A DNA stretch of 55,079 nucleotides from Clostridiales bacterium (lineage in GTDB: Bacteria > Bacillota > Clostridia > Peptostreptococcales > Acidaminobacteraceae). A program made the position numbers and the translations under genes. Numbering within the stretch: the first letter of the stretch is position 1; the number at the start of each line of letters is the position of its first letter. This document shows positions 42,633 to 50,978 of this stretch, piece after piece. Location of the stretch: contig JAEIOD010000032.1 in NCBI GenBank assembly GCA_016342415.1, positions 1 through 55,079 of the forward strand, read 5' to 3'. The notes under the pieces are model-generated. The model did not search any database. It saw only the letters and a program-made list of their open reading frames with translations, and was not told the origin of the DNA.

Positions 42633-42884
42633 ATGAAAAAGGTTGTTATATGGACTTTCAAAAGATGTCCGTTTTGTGTGAAATCAAAAATATTGTTAGA
42701 TCAATTAAATGTTGAGTATGAAGAGATTCAAATACCATTTGGTGATAAGAGATTAAATGAATTAGCTTTAAAAACAGGTTGCACAACGTTACCACAAACA
42801 TTTGTAAATGATGAGTATATTGGAGATAATTCAAGACTTTACGAGTTACAGGCAGAAGGCGTATTAGAGAGTATCCTGAAATAG
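42633..42884 (+). CDS. Glutaredoxin
   Basis: 83 aa, normal glutaredoxin length. Redox motif CPFC at C12 and C15, cis-proline in TTLPQTFVND (P54), glutathione/partner-binding YIGDNSRLYEL. It reduces disulfides or mixed thiols in the cytoplasm, drawing electrons from glutathione or another low-molecular-weight thiol. AAGGAG upstream of the ATG. Co-transcribed with its neighbours. Confidence 0.9.
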   Translation: MKKVVIWTFKRCPFCVKSKILLDQLNVEYEEIQIPFGDKRLNELALKTGCTTLPQTFVNDEYIGDNSRLYELQAEGVLESILK

Positions 42885-42892
42885 AGGTCATT

Positions 42893-43180
42893 ATGAAAAT
42901 ACTAGCAATTGAAAATGAATTATGTCCATTGATGTTAGAAGAAAAAGAAGTCTTGCTCAGTGAACAGAGAAAAGCAATGTATGCACTGTATCTACATGGG
43001 TACATCCGTGAAATGAACCAAAAGGAAGATTCGAATGAAATGATTTTGGTTATGGATTGTGTTTCAAGAAGAGAAGCTGAGAATTATCTAGCAAAATTAC
43101 CTTTGGTTCGAAGTGGTAAATCTACTTTTGAAATTCAAGTATTAAGACCTTATGATGGCTTTAAGGACCTGGTGGTATGA
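42893..43180 (+). CDS. YciI-like dimeric alpha/beta-barrel protein
   Basis: 95 aa. Strand-helix-strand pattern of small ferredoxin-like barrel proteins: MKILAIENEL, then LLSEQRKAMYALYLHGYIREM, EMILVMDCVSRREAENYLAKLP, and IQVLRPYDGFKDL at the end. Relatives (YciI, muconolactone isomerase-like) have varied or unknown activity. The weak family fit means other assignments are possible. It overlaps the PHP gene by 4 bp (ATGATG at 43177). Confidence 0.55.
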   Translation: MKILAIENELCPLMLEEKEVLLSEQRKAMYALYLHGYIREMNQKEDSNEMILVMDCVSRREAENYLAKLPLVRSGKSTFEIQVLRPYDGFKDLVV

Positions 43181-43992
43181 TGAAAGTAGATATGCATATG
43201 CACTCCTATCATTCTGATGGCGTGTTGGATTGTAAACAACTGTTACAAGAGATACAAGAAAAGGAAATTGGTTTGTTTTCACTGACGGACCACGAAACAA
43301 TTTCTGGTCTTGATGAGATGAAAGAAGCTGTAAGAGGAACAGATATACTTTATATTCCCGGTGTTGAATTGGCGTCGAGATATGAAAATCGGGAATATCA
43401 TCTAACGATTTATGGTTATGATGAAAAGAATCAAGCCTTTTTAAACTTAATAGAGGAAATTAGTGCTATTAGAAAAAAGTTTGATATTGATGTGATTACT
43501 TTTTTAGAACCAAAAGTATCTTTGGAAGACTTTAAAACATATGAGGATGATCCTTATAAAGGCGGTTGGCCATCTCTAAACTATCTAATCATGAAGGGGT
43601 TGATCAATAACATATCAGATTATTTTAAACTCACGGAAAATTGTACTGCAGAGATGAAATTCCCTAATCCAAAATGTATTATTGATATCGCACATCAAGC
43701 TGGCGCTGCTGTTTTTTTAGCCCATCCGTCTTCTAATCAAAAGGGTGGTTTGTCTGATGGGAGATTAGATTATTTCCGAGAAGCTGGTATTGATGGTCTG
43801 GAGTGTTATTCACCCTATTGTTTTTCTCAAGATGAGATTGATAGATATGTTTCTTATTGTAAAAAACACAACCTTAAAATTTCAGGTGGCTCTGATTATC
43901 ATGGTGGATTTGTAAATAGAACATTAGGGTATCCACATGTCACGATAGAGGAAATATCTTATGATTATTTGAAACAATTTATCTACAAATAA
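43177..43992 (+). CDS. PHP-domain metal-dependent phosphoesterase
   Basis: 271 aa. All PHP metal-binding motifs are present in order: DMHMHSYHSDG (7-15 region), LTDHETISG, GVELASRY, FLAHPSSN and GGSDYHGG. Family members hydrolyse phosphodiesters, nucleotides such as 3',5'-AMP, or phosphohistidinol; this one lacks the extra polymerase or histidinol features. The length fits the YciV/TrpH-like group. The function is cytoplasmic; nothing nearby fixes the substrate. Confidence 0.88.
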   Translation: MMKVDMHMHSYHSDGVLDCKQLLQEIQEKEIGLFSLTDHETISGLDEMKEAVRGTDILYIPGVELASRYENREYHLTIYGYDEKNQAFLNLIEEISAIRKKFDIDVITFLEPKVSLEDFKTYEDDPYKGGWPSLNYLIMKGLINNISDYFKLTENCTAEMKFPNPKCIIDIAHQAGAAVFLAHPSSNQKGGLSDGRLDYFREAGIDGLECYSPYCFSQDEIDRYVSYCKKHNLKISGGSDYHGGFVNRTLGYPHVTIEEISYDYLKQFIYK

Positions 43993-44004
43993 GGAGATGA
44001 TTAA

Positions 44005-44202
44005 ATGCTGTGTCCAGTAAGTGATGAGTGTATGTTTAAGAAAAAATATGAAAGTGATCAAAACATCCAGTGTAAAGGATTTATTAGAATCTACTGTAGA
44101 GGTGGTCGTCATAATGAATGTAAAAGAAGACTCTACTTACGAGAAACCGGAGATTGGCCTGAGGCGAATTATATGCCTAATGGTTATATGGCAAGAGATT
44201 AA
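44005..44202 (+). CDS. Five-cysteine small protein, unknown function
   Basis: 65 aa, with AAGGAGATG 5 nt before the ATG and a good terminator after it. Cysteines at 3, 9, 23, 31 and 39 (LCPVSDECMFKKKY, CKGFIRIYCRGG, NECKRR) followed by a conserved-looking PNGYM end. Proteins of this shape occur in clostridia without assigned function. The cysteines could hold an Fe-S cluster or zinc. The overlapping out-of-phase frame (44021-44215) is a shadow. Confidence 0.7.
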   Translation: MLCPVSDECMFKKKYESDQNIQCKGFIRIYCRGGRHNECKRRLYLRETGDWPEANYMPNGYMARD

Positions 44203-44217
44203 ATTCCAAAACTAAAA

Positions 44218-44243
44218 AAGCTGCCGAGGCAGCTTCTTTTTTT
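44218..44243. terminator. Bidirectional terminator between convergent genes
   Basis: AAGCTGC / GCAGCTT stem with CGAG loop. T-runs lie on both sides (TCTTTTTTT on plus, TTTTTTAG on minus), and the minus-strand gene ends at its edge. Confidence 0.85.
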
Positions 44244-44703
44244 ATGATAAGGTGTCAATATCTTTAATATCTATATTTCTTTGTGAATTACCTTCGTATA
44301 CATTTGTAAAACTTTGAAGTTTTTTGATAAGTGCAATGGCTTGTTCTCTATTAGACCAATCTAAATGTATTGCATAATTGTTACCGTTTTTATGATAAAA
44401 CTCTAAATCGCGTCGGTGAACTCGACAACAATCCAAATCCTCTCTTTTGATTTTGTTTCGGAAAATTAAAGCGCTCCTATGGATTGATATTGCTTTGTCT
44501 GTTAATTTACAATAACTAATTAATGGCATTGCAAAATAGTAAACTGCAATTAATCCAGGTAATATTACAAGTGTTATTATTCTTACTAATAAGTGTTCTG
44601 GATCTGCAGAAGGTATGTACCTTTGATAAATATAAACCGTTATTGCCGTCCAAAGGATAGCCATGATGATCCAAATTATCGAAGGTTTGTATTTTACATT
44701 CAT
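44242..44703 (-). CDS. Membrane protein with PH-like tail, unknown function
   Basis: 153 aa. Two N-terminal helices (SIIWIIMAILWTAITVYIY and LLVRIITLVILPGLIAVYYF), then a soluble domain (CKLTDKAISIHRSALIFRNK, REDLDCCRVHRRDLEFYHK) with the strand pattern of bacterial PH (bPH) domains. It pairs with the DUF1294 gene 23 bp upstream. Function unknown. Confidence 0.65.
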   Translation of the reverse strand: MNVKYKPSIIWIIMAILWTAITVYIYQRYIPSADPEHLLVRIITLVILPGLIAVYYFAMPLISYCKLTDKAISIHRSALIFRNKIKREDLDCCRVHRRDLEFYHKNGNNYAIHLDWSNREQAIALIKKLQSFTNVYEGNSQRNIDIKDIDTLS

Positions 44704-44726
44704 TTCTTTTGTCTCCTCTCGAAAAG

Positions 44727-45029
44727 TTAAAATTGACTTAATATTTCCTCAAATGCAATCCGGTCTTGCAGAAAGTATATAATGACTGCAGTATGGAGTA
44801 ATATGAGAAAAAAGCTGCCCAACTTAAAATGTAGCTTACGTGTTTTATGATGGAATACTTTCATTCCTAATAGAAAACCATAACTGGAAAAGGGCAGAGC
44901 ACTTAAAAAAAGGACTTTCTCAGGAATTCTATAATGATTGTGAATGGCTTTATATTTATCGATACCCATTAAAAGTAGGGCAATAAAGTTCACAAGGAGA
45001 AAAGAAATCCCTATTATTTTTAACGTCAT
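44727..45029 (-). CDS. DUF1294 membrane protein
   Basis: 100 aa. Contains the family signature MGIDKYKAIHNHYRIPEKVL, GFLLGMKVFHHKTRKLHFKL, three to four helices, and no N-terminal cold-shock domain (some relatives have one). The function is unknown. AGGAGGATAA precedes the ATG on the minus strand. Divergent from gdhA. Confidence 0.8.
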   Translation of the reverse strand: MTLKIIGISFLLVNFIALLLMGIDKYKAIHNHYRIPEKVLFLSALPFSSYGFLLGMKVFHHKTRKLHFKLGSFFLILLHTAVIIYFLQDRIAFEEILSQF

Positions 45030-45127
45030 TTATCCTCCTAGCCTGTAGAATCAGTATAATTAAAAGTCCGATGAAAGTCAAAGAAACTTACGAATTGAAT
45101 AAAAAAGTTATAATTATGCATTAGGCA

Positions 45128-45160
45128 GAATCTTCAGAAAATATATTTTCCTGAAGATTC
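45128..45160. repeat. Near-perfect palindrome in the gdhA upstream region
   Basis: GAATCTTCAG / CTGAAGATTC arms enclose AAAATATATTTT plus one extra C, so almost the entire 33 bases are self-complementary. No T-run follows on either strand, and it lies between divergent genes. It is a candidate operator or transcript-end-independent hairpin. Confidence 0.6.
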
Positions 45161-45248
45161 AGACAATTCGGTGAAACCCTTGTTAATAAATTGCTAATTA
45201 AGGTTTTAATCTAAACAAATCTATGTTAATATGATATTGAAATGTGAG

Positions 45249-45264
45249 TTGCAAACGTTTTCAA
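45249..45264. promoter_or_regulatory. cre-like catabolite operator upstream of gdhA
   Basis: TTGCAAACGTTTTCAA fits WTGNNARCGNWWWCAW at all 16 positions and differs from the opp site by one base. A possible -10 box TATGAT lies at 45231-45236, but I found no convincing -35. The site would be near or just after the start point. Confidence 0.6.
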
Positions 45265-45407
45265 GTATATTTTACATAATTTAAATTTTGGTTTGTACTC
45301 CCGTTTTAAATGTGATTTATTCACATAACATTGGGTTGAAAAGCATAGCTTTTCATGGGTTAGGGGGAAAACTACCCACACTAATTAAGAAAGAGGAGTT
45401 GTTAAAC

Positions 45408-46742
45408 ATGTCGTATTTACAAAACGCATTAGAAAGAGTTAAGCAAAGAAACTCTAGCGATCCAGAATTTCTACAAGCAGTAGAAGAGGTATTTGAGTCT
45501 TTAGAGCCGGTTATGGAGAAACACCCTGAGTATGTTGCTGCTAACATCTTAGAAAGAATTACTGAGCCTGAAAGACAAATTATATTTAGAGTACCATGGG
45601 TTGATGATGCTGGTAAGTTACAAGTTAACCGTGGTTTCAGAGTTCAATTTAACGGAGCTATAGGACCTTATAAAGGTGGTTTAAGATTCCATCCATCTGT
45701 ATATGTTGGTATTGTTAAATTCTTAGGTTTTGAGCAAATATTCAAGAATTCACTAACTGGTTTACCAATCGGTGGTGGTAAAGGTGGAGCAGACTTTGAT
45801 CCAAAAGGAAAGTCTGACGGAGAAGTAATGAGATTCTGTCAGTCATTTATGACTGAATTACAAAGACATATAGGTCCAGACGTTGATGTTCCAGCTGGTG
45901 ATATTGGTGTTGGCGGAAGAGAAATCGGATTCATGTATGGTCAATATAGAAGAGTTAGAGGCGCATTTGAGAATGGCGTTTTAACTGGTAAAGGTTTAAC
46001 TTATGGTGGATCTTTAGCAAGAACTGAAGCAACTGGTTATGGTTTGATGTATTTTGTTGAAGAAATGTTAAAGTACAACAAGATTGAACTTAAAGACAAA
46101 GTTTGTGTAGTTTCTGGTTCGGGTAACGTTGCTATCTACGCTACTCAAAAAGCTCATGAATTAGGAGCAAAAGTTGTTGCTGTTTCAGATTCGGGTGGAT
46201 ACGTTTATGATCCAGACGGAATCAAGGTTGAGACTGTTCAAAAAATCAAAGAAGTTGAAAGAAAGAGAATTTCTGAGTACGTTAAGTACCATCCAACTGC
46301 AACATATACTGAAGGTAGAGGTATCTGGAGTATTAAGTGTGACATCGCGTTACCGTGTGCTACTCAAAATGATATCACTATGGATGAAGCTAAGTTATTA
46401 GTTGCTAACGGCGTTATGGCTGTTGGTGAAGGTGCAAACATGCCTACTACTAACGATGCAATCAAGTACTTCTTAGATAACAAAGTTTTACTTGCTCCTG
46501 CTAAAGCTGCAAATGCTGGTGGAGTTGCTACTTCTGCATTAGAAATGTCTCAAAACTCTATGAGATACTCATGGACTTTCGAAGAAGTTAATGCTAAATT
46601 ACAACAAATTATGATCAATATTCACACTAATGCTGCTAAAGCTGGTGAAGAATATGGATTCGGTTACAACATTGTTGCTGGTGCTAACATTGCTGGTTTC
46701 AAAAAAGTTGCTGATGCTATGATCTCTCAAGGTCACTACTAA
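45408..46742 (+). CDS. gdhA: Glutamate dehydrogenase (hexameric type)
   Basis: 444 aa, the normal length of the small hexameric enzyme. The start is ATG 45408 with AGAGGAG upstream; the frame is open 120 bases earlier without a ribosome-binding site. Substrate-site KGGLRFHPSV, catalytic lysine PIGGGKGGADFDPKGKS, GDIGVGGREIGFMYGQYRR, Rossmann GSGNVAIYATQ, and NAGGVATSALEMSQNSMRYSW at the C-terminus are all present. It interconverts glutamate and 2-oxoglutarate plus ammonia, the entry of amino-acid nitrogen and carbon into metabolism. Cofactor preference cannot be decided here. Highly biased codons suggest strong expression. Confidence 0.95.
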   Translation: MSYLQNALERVKQRNSSDPEFLQAVEEVFESLEPVMEKHPEYVAANILERITEPERQIIFRVPWVDDAGKLQVNRGFRVQFNGAIGPYKGGLRFHPSVYVGIVKFLGFEQIFKNSLTGLPIGGGKGGADFDPKGKSDGEVMRFCQSFMTELQRHIGPDVDVPAGDIGVGGREIGFMYGQYRRVRGAFENGVLTGKGLTYGGSLARTEATGYGLMYFVEEMLKYNKIELKDKVCVVSGSGNVAIYATQKAHELGAKVVAVSDSGGYVYDPDGIKVETVQKIKEVERKRISEYVKYHPTATYTEGRGIWSIKCDIALPCATQNDITMDEAKLLVANGVMAVGEGANMPTTNDAIKYFLDNKVLLAPAKAANAGGVATSALEMSQNSMRYSWTFEEVNAKLQQIMINIHTNAAKAGEEYGFGYNIVAGANIAGFKKVADAMISQGHY

Positions 46743-46751
46743 TAATTATTC

Positions 46752-46782
46752 AAGAGCTGAACGACTGTTCAGCTCTTTTTTG
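46752..46782 (+). terminator. Terminator of gdhA
   Basis: AAGAGCTGAAC / GTTCAGCTCTT 11-bp stem, GACT loop, T6 run. Confidence 0.9.
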
Positions 46783-46822
46783 TCTGGAATTGATAGTAAT
46801 GACAAATGGTGATACAACTTTC

Positions 46823-47308
46823 TCATAACATTTTTTTCAATTTGACAATCCACTCATCTATCATATTCCAATCTCTTTGATCCTCTTTACCATTCTTGGG
46901 AATACCGAACAAATAGTTCATAATAGCTGGCGCGCCTTTAGGAGACAAGCCACCAAAAATGGCTGTTTCAACCGGGCTAACAATTTTACTTGGCTTACAG
47001 AGTGTTTTAAATACTTTTTTTTGCCAAAAGTGTCTGCCTTGATATGCCATTGAAGCCAGTGCAATGTAAATGACTTTTTTATCAGTTAATTCGTTTTGAT
47101 GTTGAGTAATGAAGTCATAAGCAACTTGATGCCACTTCATACCGTGTACCGGCGCAGCAACAATCACTGCTTCAAAAGGGGATAAGTCAGTCACATCACT
47201 GATATTCTTCATGGTAATATCATAACCATCCATTTTTGTTTGTATATAGTCGCAGACTTCTTTTGTCGAATTGGTCTCTGTATAATAACTAATGAGTACT
47301 GTTGTCAT
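46823..47308 (-). CDS. Flavodoxin-like protein
   Basis: 161 aa. FMN phosphate loop YYTETNSTKEV at residues 8-18, then FEAVIVAAPVHGMKWHQVAYDF and IALASMAYQGRHFWQKKVF, the pattern of the HemG/flavodoxin_5 group. Such proteins carry electrons or oxidise protoporphyrinogen; no haem genes are near, so only a flavoprotein redox role is safe. Ribosome-binding site AGAGAGGTGACC on the minus strand. Confidence 0.82.
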   Translation of the reverse strand: MTTVLISYYTETNSTKEVCDYIQTKMDGYDITMKNISDVTDLSPFEAVIVAAPVHGMKWHQVAYDFITQHQNELTDKKVIYIALASMAYQGRHFWQKKVFKTLCKPSKIVSPVETAIFGGLSPKGAPAIMNYLFGIPKNGKEDQRDWNMIDEWIVKLKKML

Positions 47309-47358
47309 AAGGTCACCTCTCTTTATTTAATATATACGCAAAAAAAATGGATTTAAGC

Positions 47359-47384
47359 ATAAAAAATAAGCCCGAAGGCTTATT
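47359..47384 (-). terminator. Terminator of the M3 peptidase gene
   Basis: Minus-strand AATAAGCC-TTCG-GGCTTATT with a stable UUCG tetraloop and T6 tail. Confidence 0.9.
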
Positions 47385-47386
47385 CG

Positions 47387-49402
47387 TTATTGCAATGTTT
47401 CATAGAATTCATCGATTAATTCTTCAAATCTATCGAATGCTCTTTGTAAAGGTTCACCAGTTGAAAAATCTACACCAGCATTTTTTAGAAGTGTTAATGG
47501 TTCTTCAGAAGAACCAGAAGCCAAATAAACTAAATATTTATCAACATCACTTTGAGAGCCATTAAGAATGTTGTCAGCAAAAGTTAAACCCGCTGAAAGA
47601 CCTGTCGCATACTTGTAAACATAATATGAGTTATAGAAGTGAGGAATTTCAGACCATTGATAGGCAGCAGTTTCATCAAGCTCATAATCAGGTCCGTAAT
47701 ATTCTACTAAAACCTCTCCCATAATGGTATTGAAAAGTTCAGCATTTATAGGTTGATCAGCCTCATAAGCTTCATAAGCACGTTTTTCGAAGTCTGCGAA
47801 TATCATTTGAGTGAAAATTGTATTTTCCAATAATTCAATGTAGTTAAGAAGCGCTTTTTGTTTTTCTACTTTTGTGTCGGCATTTATAATTCTATACTCA
47901 AATACAAGTGCCTCATTAGTCGTGGAAGCGATTTCAGCACTGAAAATTGGCACATTCGATGTGAAATAACCCTGAGCTTCATTGGTATACTTGAAGTTTA
48001 AAGCATGACCCATTTCATGTGCTACAGTAGAAACGTCGGTCATATAATTGTTAAAGTTCAGAAGTACAAATGGATCGGTATCATAAGTTCCCCATTGATA
48101 ACCACCTTCATACTTTCCACTTGTTGTATACACATCAGCCCATCTGCTTTCAAGACCTTCTTTTAAATCAGCAATGTATTGATCGCCTAATGGTGCTAGT
48201 GCATCGTATATGATATCTTTTCCCTGTTCATATTCCACATAAGAATATGGATTTTGAATCAATGGAGTATAAGCATCATAGAAGTGGATTTTATCTTCTA
48301 TTTCCAATATATCTTTCTTCATTGATATCCACTTGTGAAGTTTATCGAGATTGTCGTGAGTGATATCAAAAATAGTATTGTATTCTGCTACAGTTAACCC
48401 GTCGTTGCTTAAAGCACTCTCAAGAGCATTTTCATAGTTTCTAGACTCAGCAAAGAATGTATTTTTCTTGATTTCGGATTCGTAGATTTCGGCTAATAAA
48501 TTATTACCAATCTTGGTTTTTGTATAATAGTCATTTAAAACTATTAACTTATCTTCTCGTGTACCTTCCCAGAATAAGTTGAAGTCAGGTGCTGGAAGAT
48601 ACTCGCTTAAATCAGTTTGGTAATTATAAGCATCAAAGATTGACTCTGGAATCTCAAATAGGATTTGAGCTTTAGCCAAAAGTGCTTCTTCATTAACACT
48701 TAAAATATGATCTTTCTCTTTTAGGATATCTTGTATGTACATCTCATATGGTTTCATCTCTTCATTTGCCATAAAAGTTTTTAATGTTAAAGAGTCCATG
48801 TTTGCAATCAGTGGTAGGAAATAAGCTGTAGCTTCACTTAAATCGGTATCCAACTGAGCGGCAATATCTTCTAAGTCAGAGAAATCAGTATTGTTTGTAT
48901 CTGTGTGGGCTTGAAGAGTGGCAAAGACATAAATGGTATCCGTTGTTCTTCTAATGTCTTCGTACTTCATTAAAGTCGATGAGAAAGTATCATAATCTGA
49001 ATCGAATGTTTTTTGATTTTTTTCAAAATAACCAAAAGATGATTTAACTTTTTCAACGTCAGTCATAAAAGCATTGGTGTTAACATACACTTTCTTTAAA
49101 TCCCATTTGTACTTGTCAGGAATTGAGTCTCTTTTAGGTAGACCGTCATCATACGTTTCCGTTGACTCTTCTGAAGTGTCCTCACTTGCATCTTCAGTTG
49201 CTTCCGCTATTTCCTCGGTTTGATCGTTTACCCCTTGAGAAGTGTTGTTTTGAGTTTCATCAGCAACAGCATTGTTTTCCGTACTGACCTGTGCGTTAGC
49301 CTCGTTATTGGTTGTATTATTTTCTGTGTTACAGCCAGTAAAAGAGAAAACAAATACCAAAGCCATAACTAAAATGATAATGAGTGATTTATTTTTTTGC
49401 AT
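47387..49402 (-). CDS. Oligoendopeptidase F-like M3 peptidase lipoprotein
   Basis: 671 aa. Signal peptide with lipobox FTGC (Cys24), a 65-residue acidic Asn/Thr/Glu linker, then the M3B fold of PepF (RDSIPDKYKWDLKKVYVN is the usual start). Zinc motif HEMGH with His462, Glu463 and His466; the third ligand is Glu in SAEIASTTNEALVFEY. C-terminal HFYNSYYVYKYATGLSAGL is the substrate-binding Tyr block. It cleaves short peptides (6-20 residues); ordinary PepF is cytoplasmic, whereas this one is anchored outside the membrane, so it may trim peptides before Opp import. Complete, no lesion. Confidence 0.92.
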   Translation of the reverse strand: MQKNKSLIIILVMALVFVFSFTGCNTENNTTNNEANAQVSTENNAVADETQNNTSQGVNDQTEEIAEATEDASEDTSEESTETYDDGLPKRDSIPDKYKWDLKKVYVNTNAFMTDVEKVKSSFGYFEKNQKTFDSDYDTFSSTLMKYEDIRRTTDTIYVFATLQAHTDTNNTDFSDLEDIAAQLDTDLSEATAYFLPLIANMDSLTLKTFMANEEMKPYEMYIQDILKEKDHILSVNEEALLAKAQILFEIPESIFDAYNYQTDLSEYLPAPDFNLFWEGTREDKLIVLNDYYTKTKIGNNLLAEIYESEIKKNTFFAESRNYENALESALSNDGLTVAEYNTIFDITHDNLDKLHKWISMKKDILEIEDKIHFYDAYTPLIQNPYSYVEYEQGKDIIYDALAPLGDQYIADLKEGLESRWADVYTTSGKYEGGYQWGTYDTDPFVLLNFNNYMTDVSTVAHEMGHALNFKYTNEAQGYFTSNVPIFSAEIASTTNEALVFEYRIINADTKVEKQKALLNYIELLENTIFTQMIFADFEKRAYEAYEADQPINAELFNTIMGEVLVEYYGPDYELDETAAYQWSEIPHFYNSYYVYKYATGLSAGLTFADNILNGSQSDVDKYLVYLASGSSEEPLTLLKNAGVDFSTGEPLQRAFDRFEELIDEFYETLQ

Positions 49403-49565
49403 AGTGCCTCCTTGTTTTTTCTTTCATTATAATGGAATTGTTTTGAATTAAAAAGTTTAAATCCCTTAAGTTAAGGTAATATTTATATCTAAGATATATA
49501 AAATTAATTAAAACAGTAGTCAATTGAGCGATATCATGCTAAATTAGTCAGAGGAGGAAAATGTG

Positions 49566-50453
49566 ATGATAAAAATTAATGAGGCGATAGAACAGATTTT
49601 AACGAGTCTGACAACCGATGAATATAAAGACGAAGTCAGTAAAGCTTTTAATATATATAAAAGACCTTTTAGCAACTTTGATGTGGAAATAGATATTGAA
49701 CGAGGATTCAATCAGTGGTTGATTCACGATTATAAACTGAGTGATGGTACTAAAATTGCAGAAAAAATATTAACGGACAAAACAATGATTGATACTATTC
49801 AAAATGCATTGTATTCAGTTTTTAAAGTACATCATGAAAAAAATCATATCATATTAAAAGATGTATTAACCAATAAAGACTATGTGCTAGAGAGTGATCA
49901 ATTATTTGAAGAGGGTGATTTGGTTTGTATCAGATTATATCCTGTTAATAACAAATACACAGTGATTGATAATCCGGAATTTCATGATATGTCATTAGAA
50001 ACTACCATTAGAAAAAGTGTCATGTCTAAGTACAATGAGTATTGTTCAAGCAACGAACCTATGAGTATTGAGGTGTTTATAAAAGAACATTCACAATTAA
50101 TCTATCATTTGACCAATATCATAAAGTACTATGAAAATGAACTGGAAGAAGAAGTTGATTTATCTGTTTTTGTAGCAGAATTTGCTATCAAAGAGAGAGA
50201 AGTTTTACTAGATAACCTACTGGCTACAGACCATTTTCAAATTATTGAAACCTACGAAGATGAAATGATTCTTAATGTATTGGATGATGGTATTCAAATC
50301 GGTGAAGCTGTGGTGACTCATGATAGAATAGAGATTGAAACCACTTCAAAAGGTATGCTCGATATTGCTAAAGATATACTTGAAAACTGTTCTGAAGAAA
50401 GAGCAGTATTCATTAAAGAAGGTAAAATGACAATCGATGATTTGCTACAATAA
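49566..50453 (+). CDS. Unknown soluble protein upstream of the methyltransferase
   Basis: 295 aa from ATG 49566 (GAGGAGG 8 nt upstream; GTG 49563 and the ATG at 49561, which meets a stop, are less likely). The first half (FNQWLIHDYKLSDGTKIAEK, SVFKVHHEKNHIILKDVLTN, EEGDLVCIRLYPVNNKYTVI) resembles the region found before SEC-C zinc motifs in clostridial proteins, but no SEC-C cysteine cluster is present. The second half is acidic and helical. No nuclease or helicase motif seen. It is separated from the next gene by 63 bp. Confidence 0.6.
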   Translation: MIKINEAIEQILTSLTTDEYKDEVSKAFNIYKRPFSNFDVEIDIERGFNQWLIHDYKLSDGTKIAEKILTDKTMIDTIQNALYSVFKVHHEKNHIILKDVLTNKDYVLESDQLFEEGDLVCIRLYPVNNKYTVIDNPEFHDMSLETTIRKSVMSKYNEYCSSNEPMSIEVFIKEHSQLIYHLTNIIKYYENELEEEVDLSVFVAEFAIKEREVLLDNLLATDHFQIIETYEDEMILNVLDDGIQIGEAVVTHDRIEIETTSKGMLDIAKDILENCSEERAVFIKEGKMTIDDLLQ

Positions 50454-50516
50454 TTGACAGACGATTTAAATGATAGTAAAATGAAAATATTATGAAGTAT
50501 TGAAAGGAGAAACGCA

Positions 50517-50945
50517 ATGAAAATGGTTTTTTCAGATTTACCTGAAAACGCTGATGATGCCCCCTCCGCCATAAACAAAAATGTAATGTCCATTGGCGTA
50601 GACGAGTTGATTAAAGATATTAAAGAGATGATTAAGGATGATGAAAATCATAAACAAAGATTATCCTCTTATTTATCCAGTATTGAAAAGAAAATTGAAA
50701 CCAAGAATAAGTTAGACTTAGATAGTGTGGATCGTGATCAAGTGAAAAAGATTATTGAAAAACATCCATACTTTAAGAATCCTAATTCATATCATATTCG
50801 TATGATTACAATTATGAAGTATCTAAAGAAAAAGGGTATTGATGTATCAATACCAGACTTAGACTTGTTGGTAGATGAGATTATTCAAACAATTGACGGT
50901 GTCACAAAAGTCGCTGATGGTAAATATAAAAGAAAAAGCAAATAA
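50517..50945 (+). CDS. Small helical protein of unknown function
   Basis: 142 aa, charged and Lys-rich, no membrane segment and no Cys (VDELIKDIKEMIKDDENHKQ, SYLSSIEKKIETKNKLDLDS, YHIRMITIMKYLKKKGIDVS). The predicted all-helical layout could bind nucleic acid or protein. AAAGGAG precedes ATG 50517. The stop lies in a terminator that separates it only partly from the methyltransferase gene 33 bp later. Confidence 0.65.
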   Translation: MKMVFSDLPENADDAPSAINKNVMSIGVDELIKDIKEMIKDDENHKQRLSSYLSSIEKKIETKNKLDLDSVDRDQVKKIIEKHPYFKNPNSYHIRMITIMKYLKKKGIDVSIPDLDLLVDEIIQTIDGVTKVADGKYKRKSK

Positions 50946-50967
50946 CCTGACTGATGTCAGGTTTTTT
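50944..50967 (+). terminator. Terminator before the methyltransferase gene
   Basis: ACCTGAC / GTCAGGT stem with TGAT loop and T6 run. The ribosome-binding site AGGTGA of the next gene begins four bases after it, so the methyltransferase needs read-through or an undetected promoter inside the preceding gene. Confidence 0.8.
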
Positions 50968-50978
50968 AGTAGGTGAGT

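Noticed and set aside
45288..45407. 40-residue N-terminal extension of GdhA
   Set aside because: No ribosome-binding site before 45288, and AGAGGAG stands directly before ATG 45408, which gives the standard protein length.
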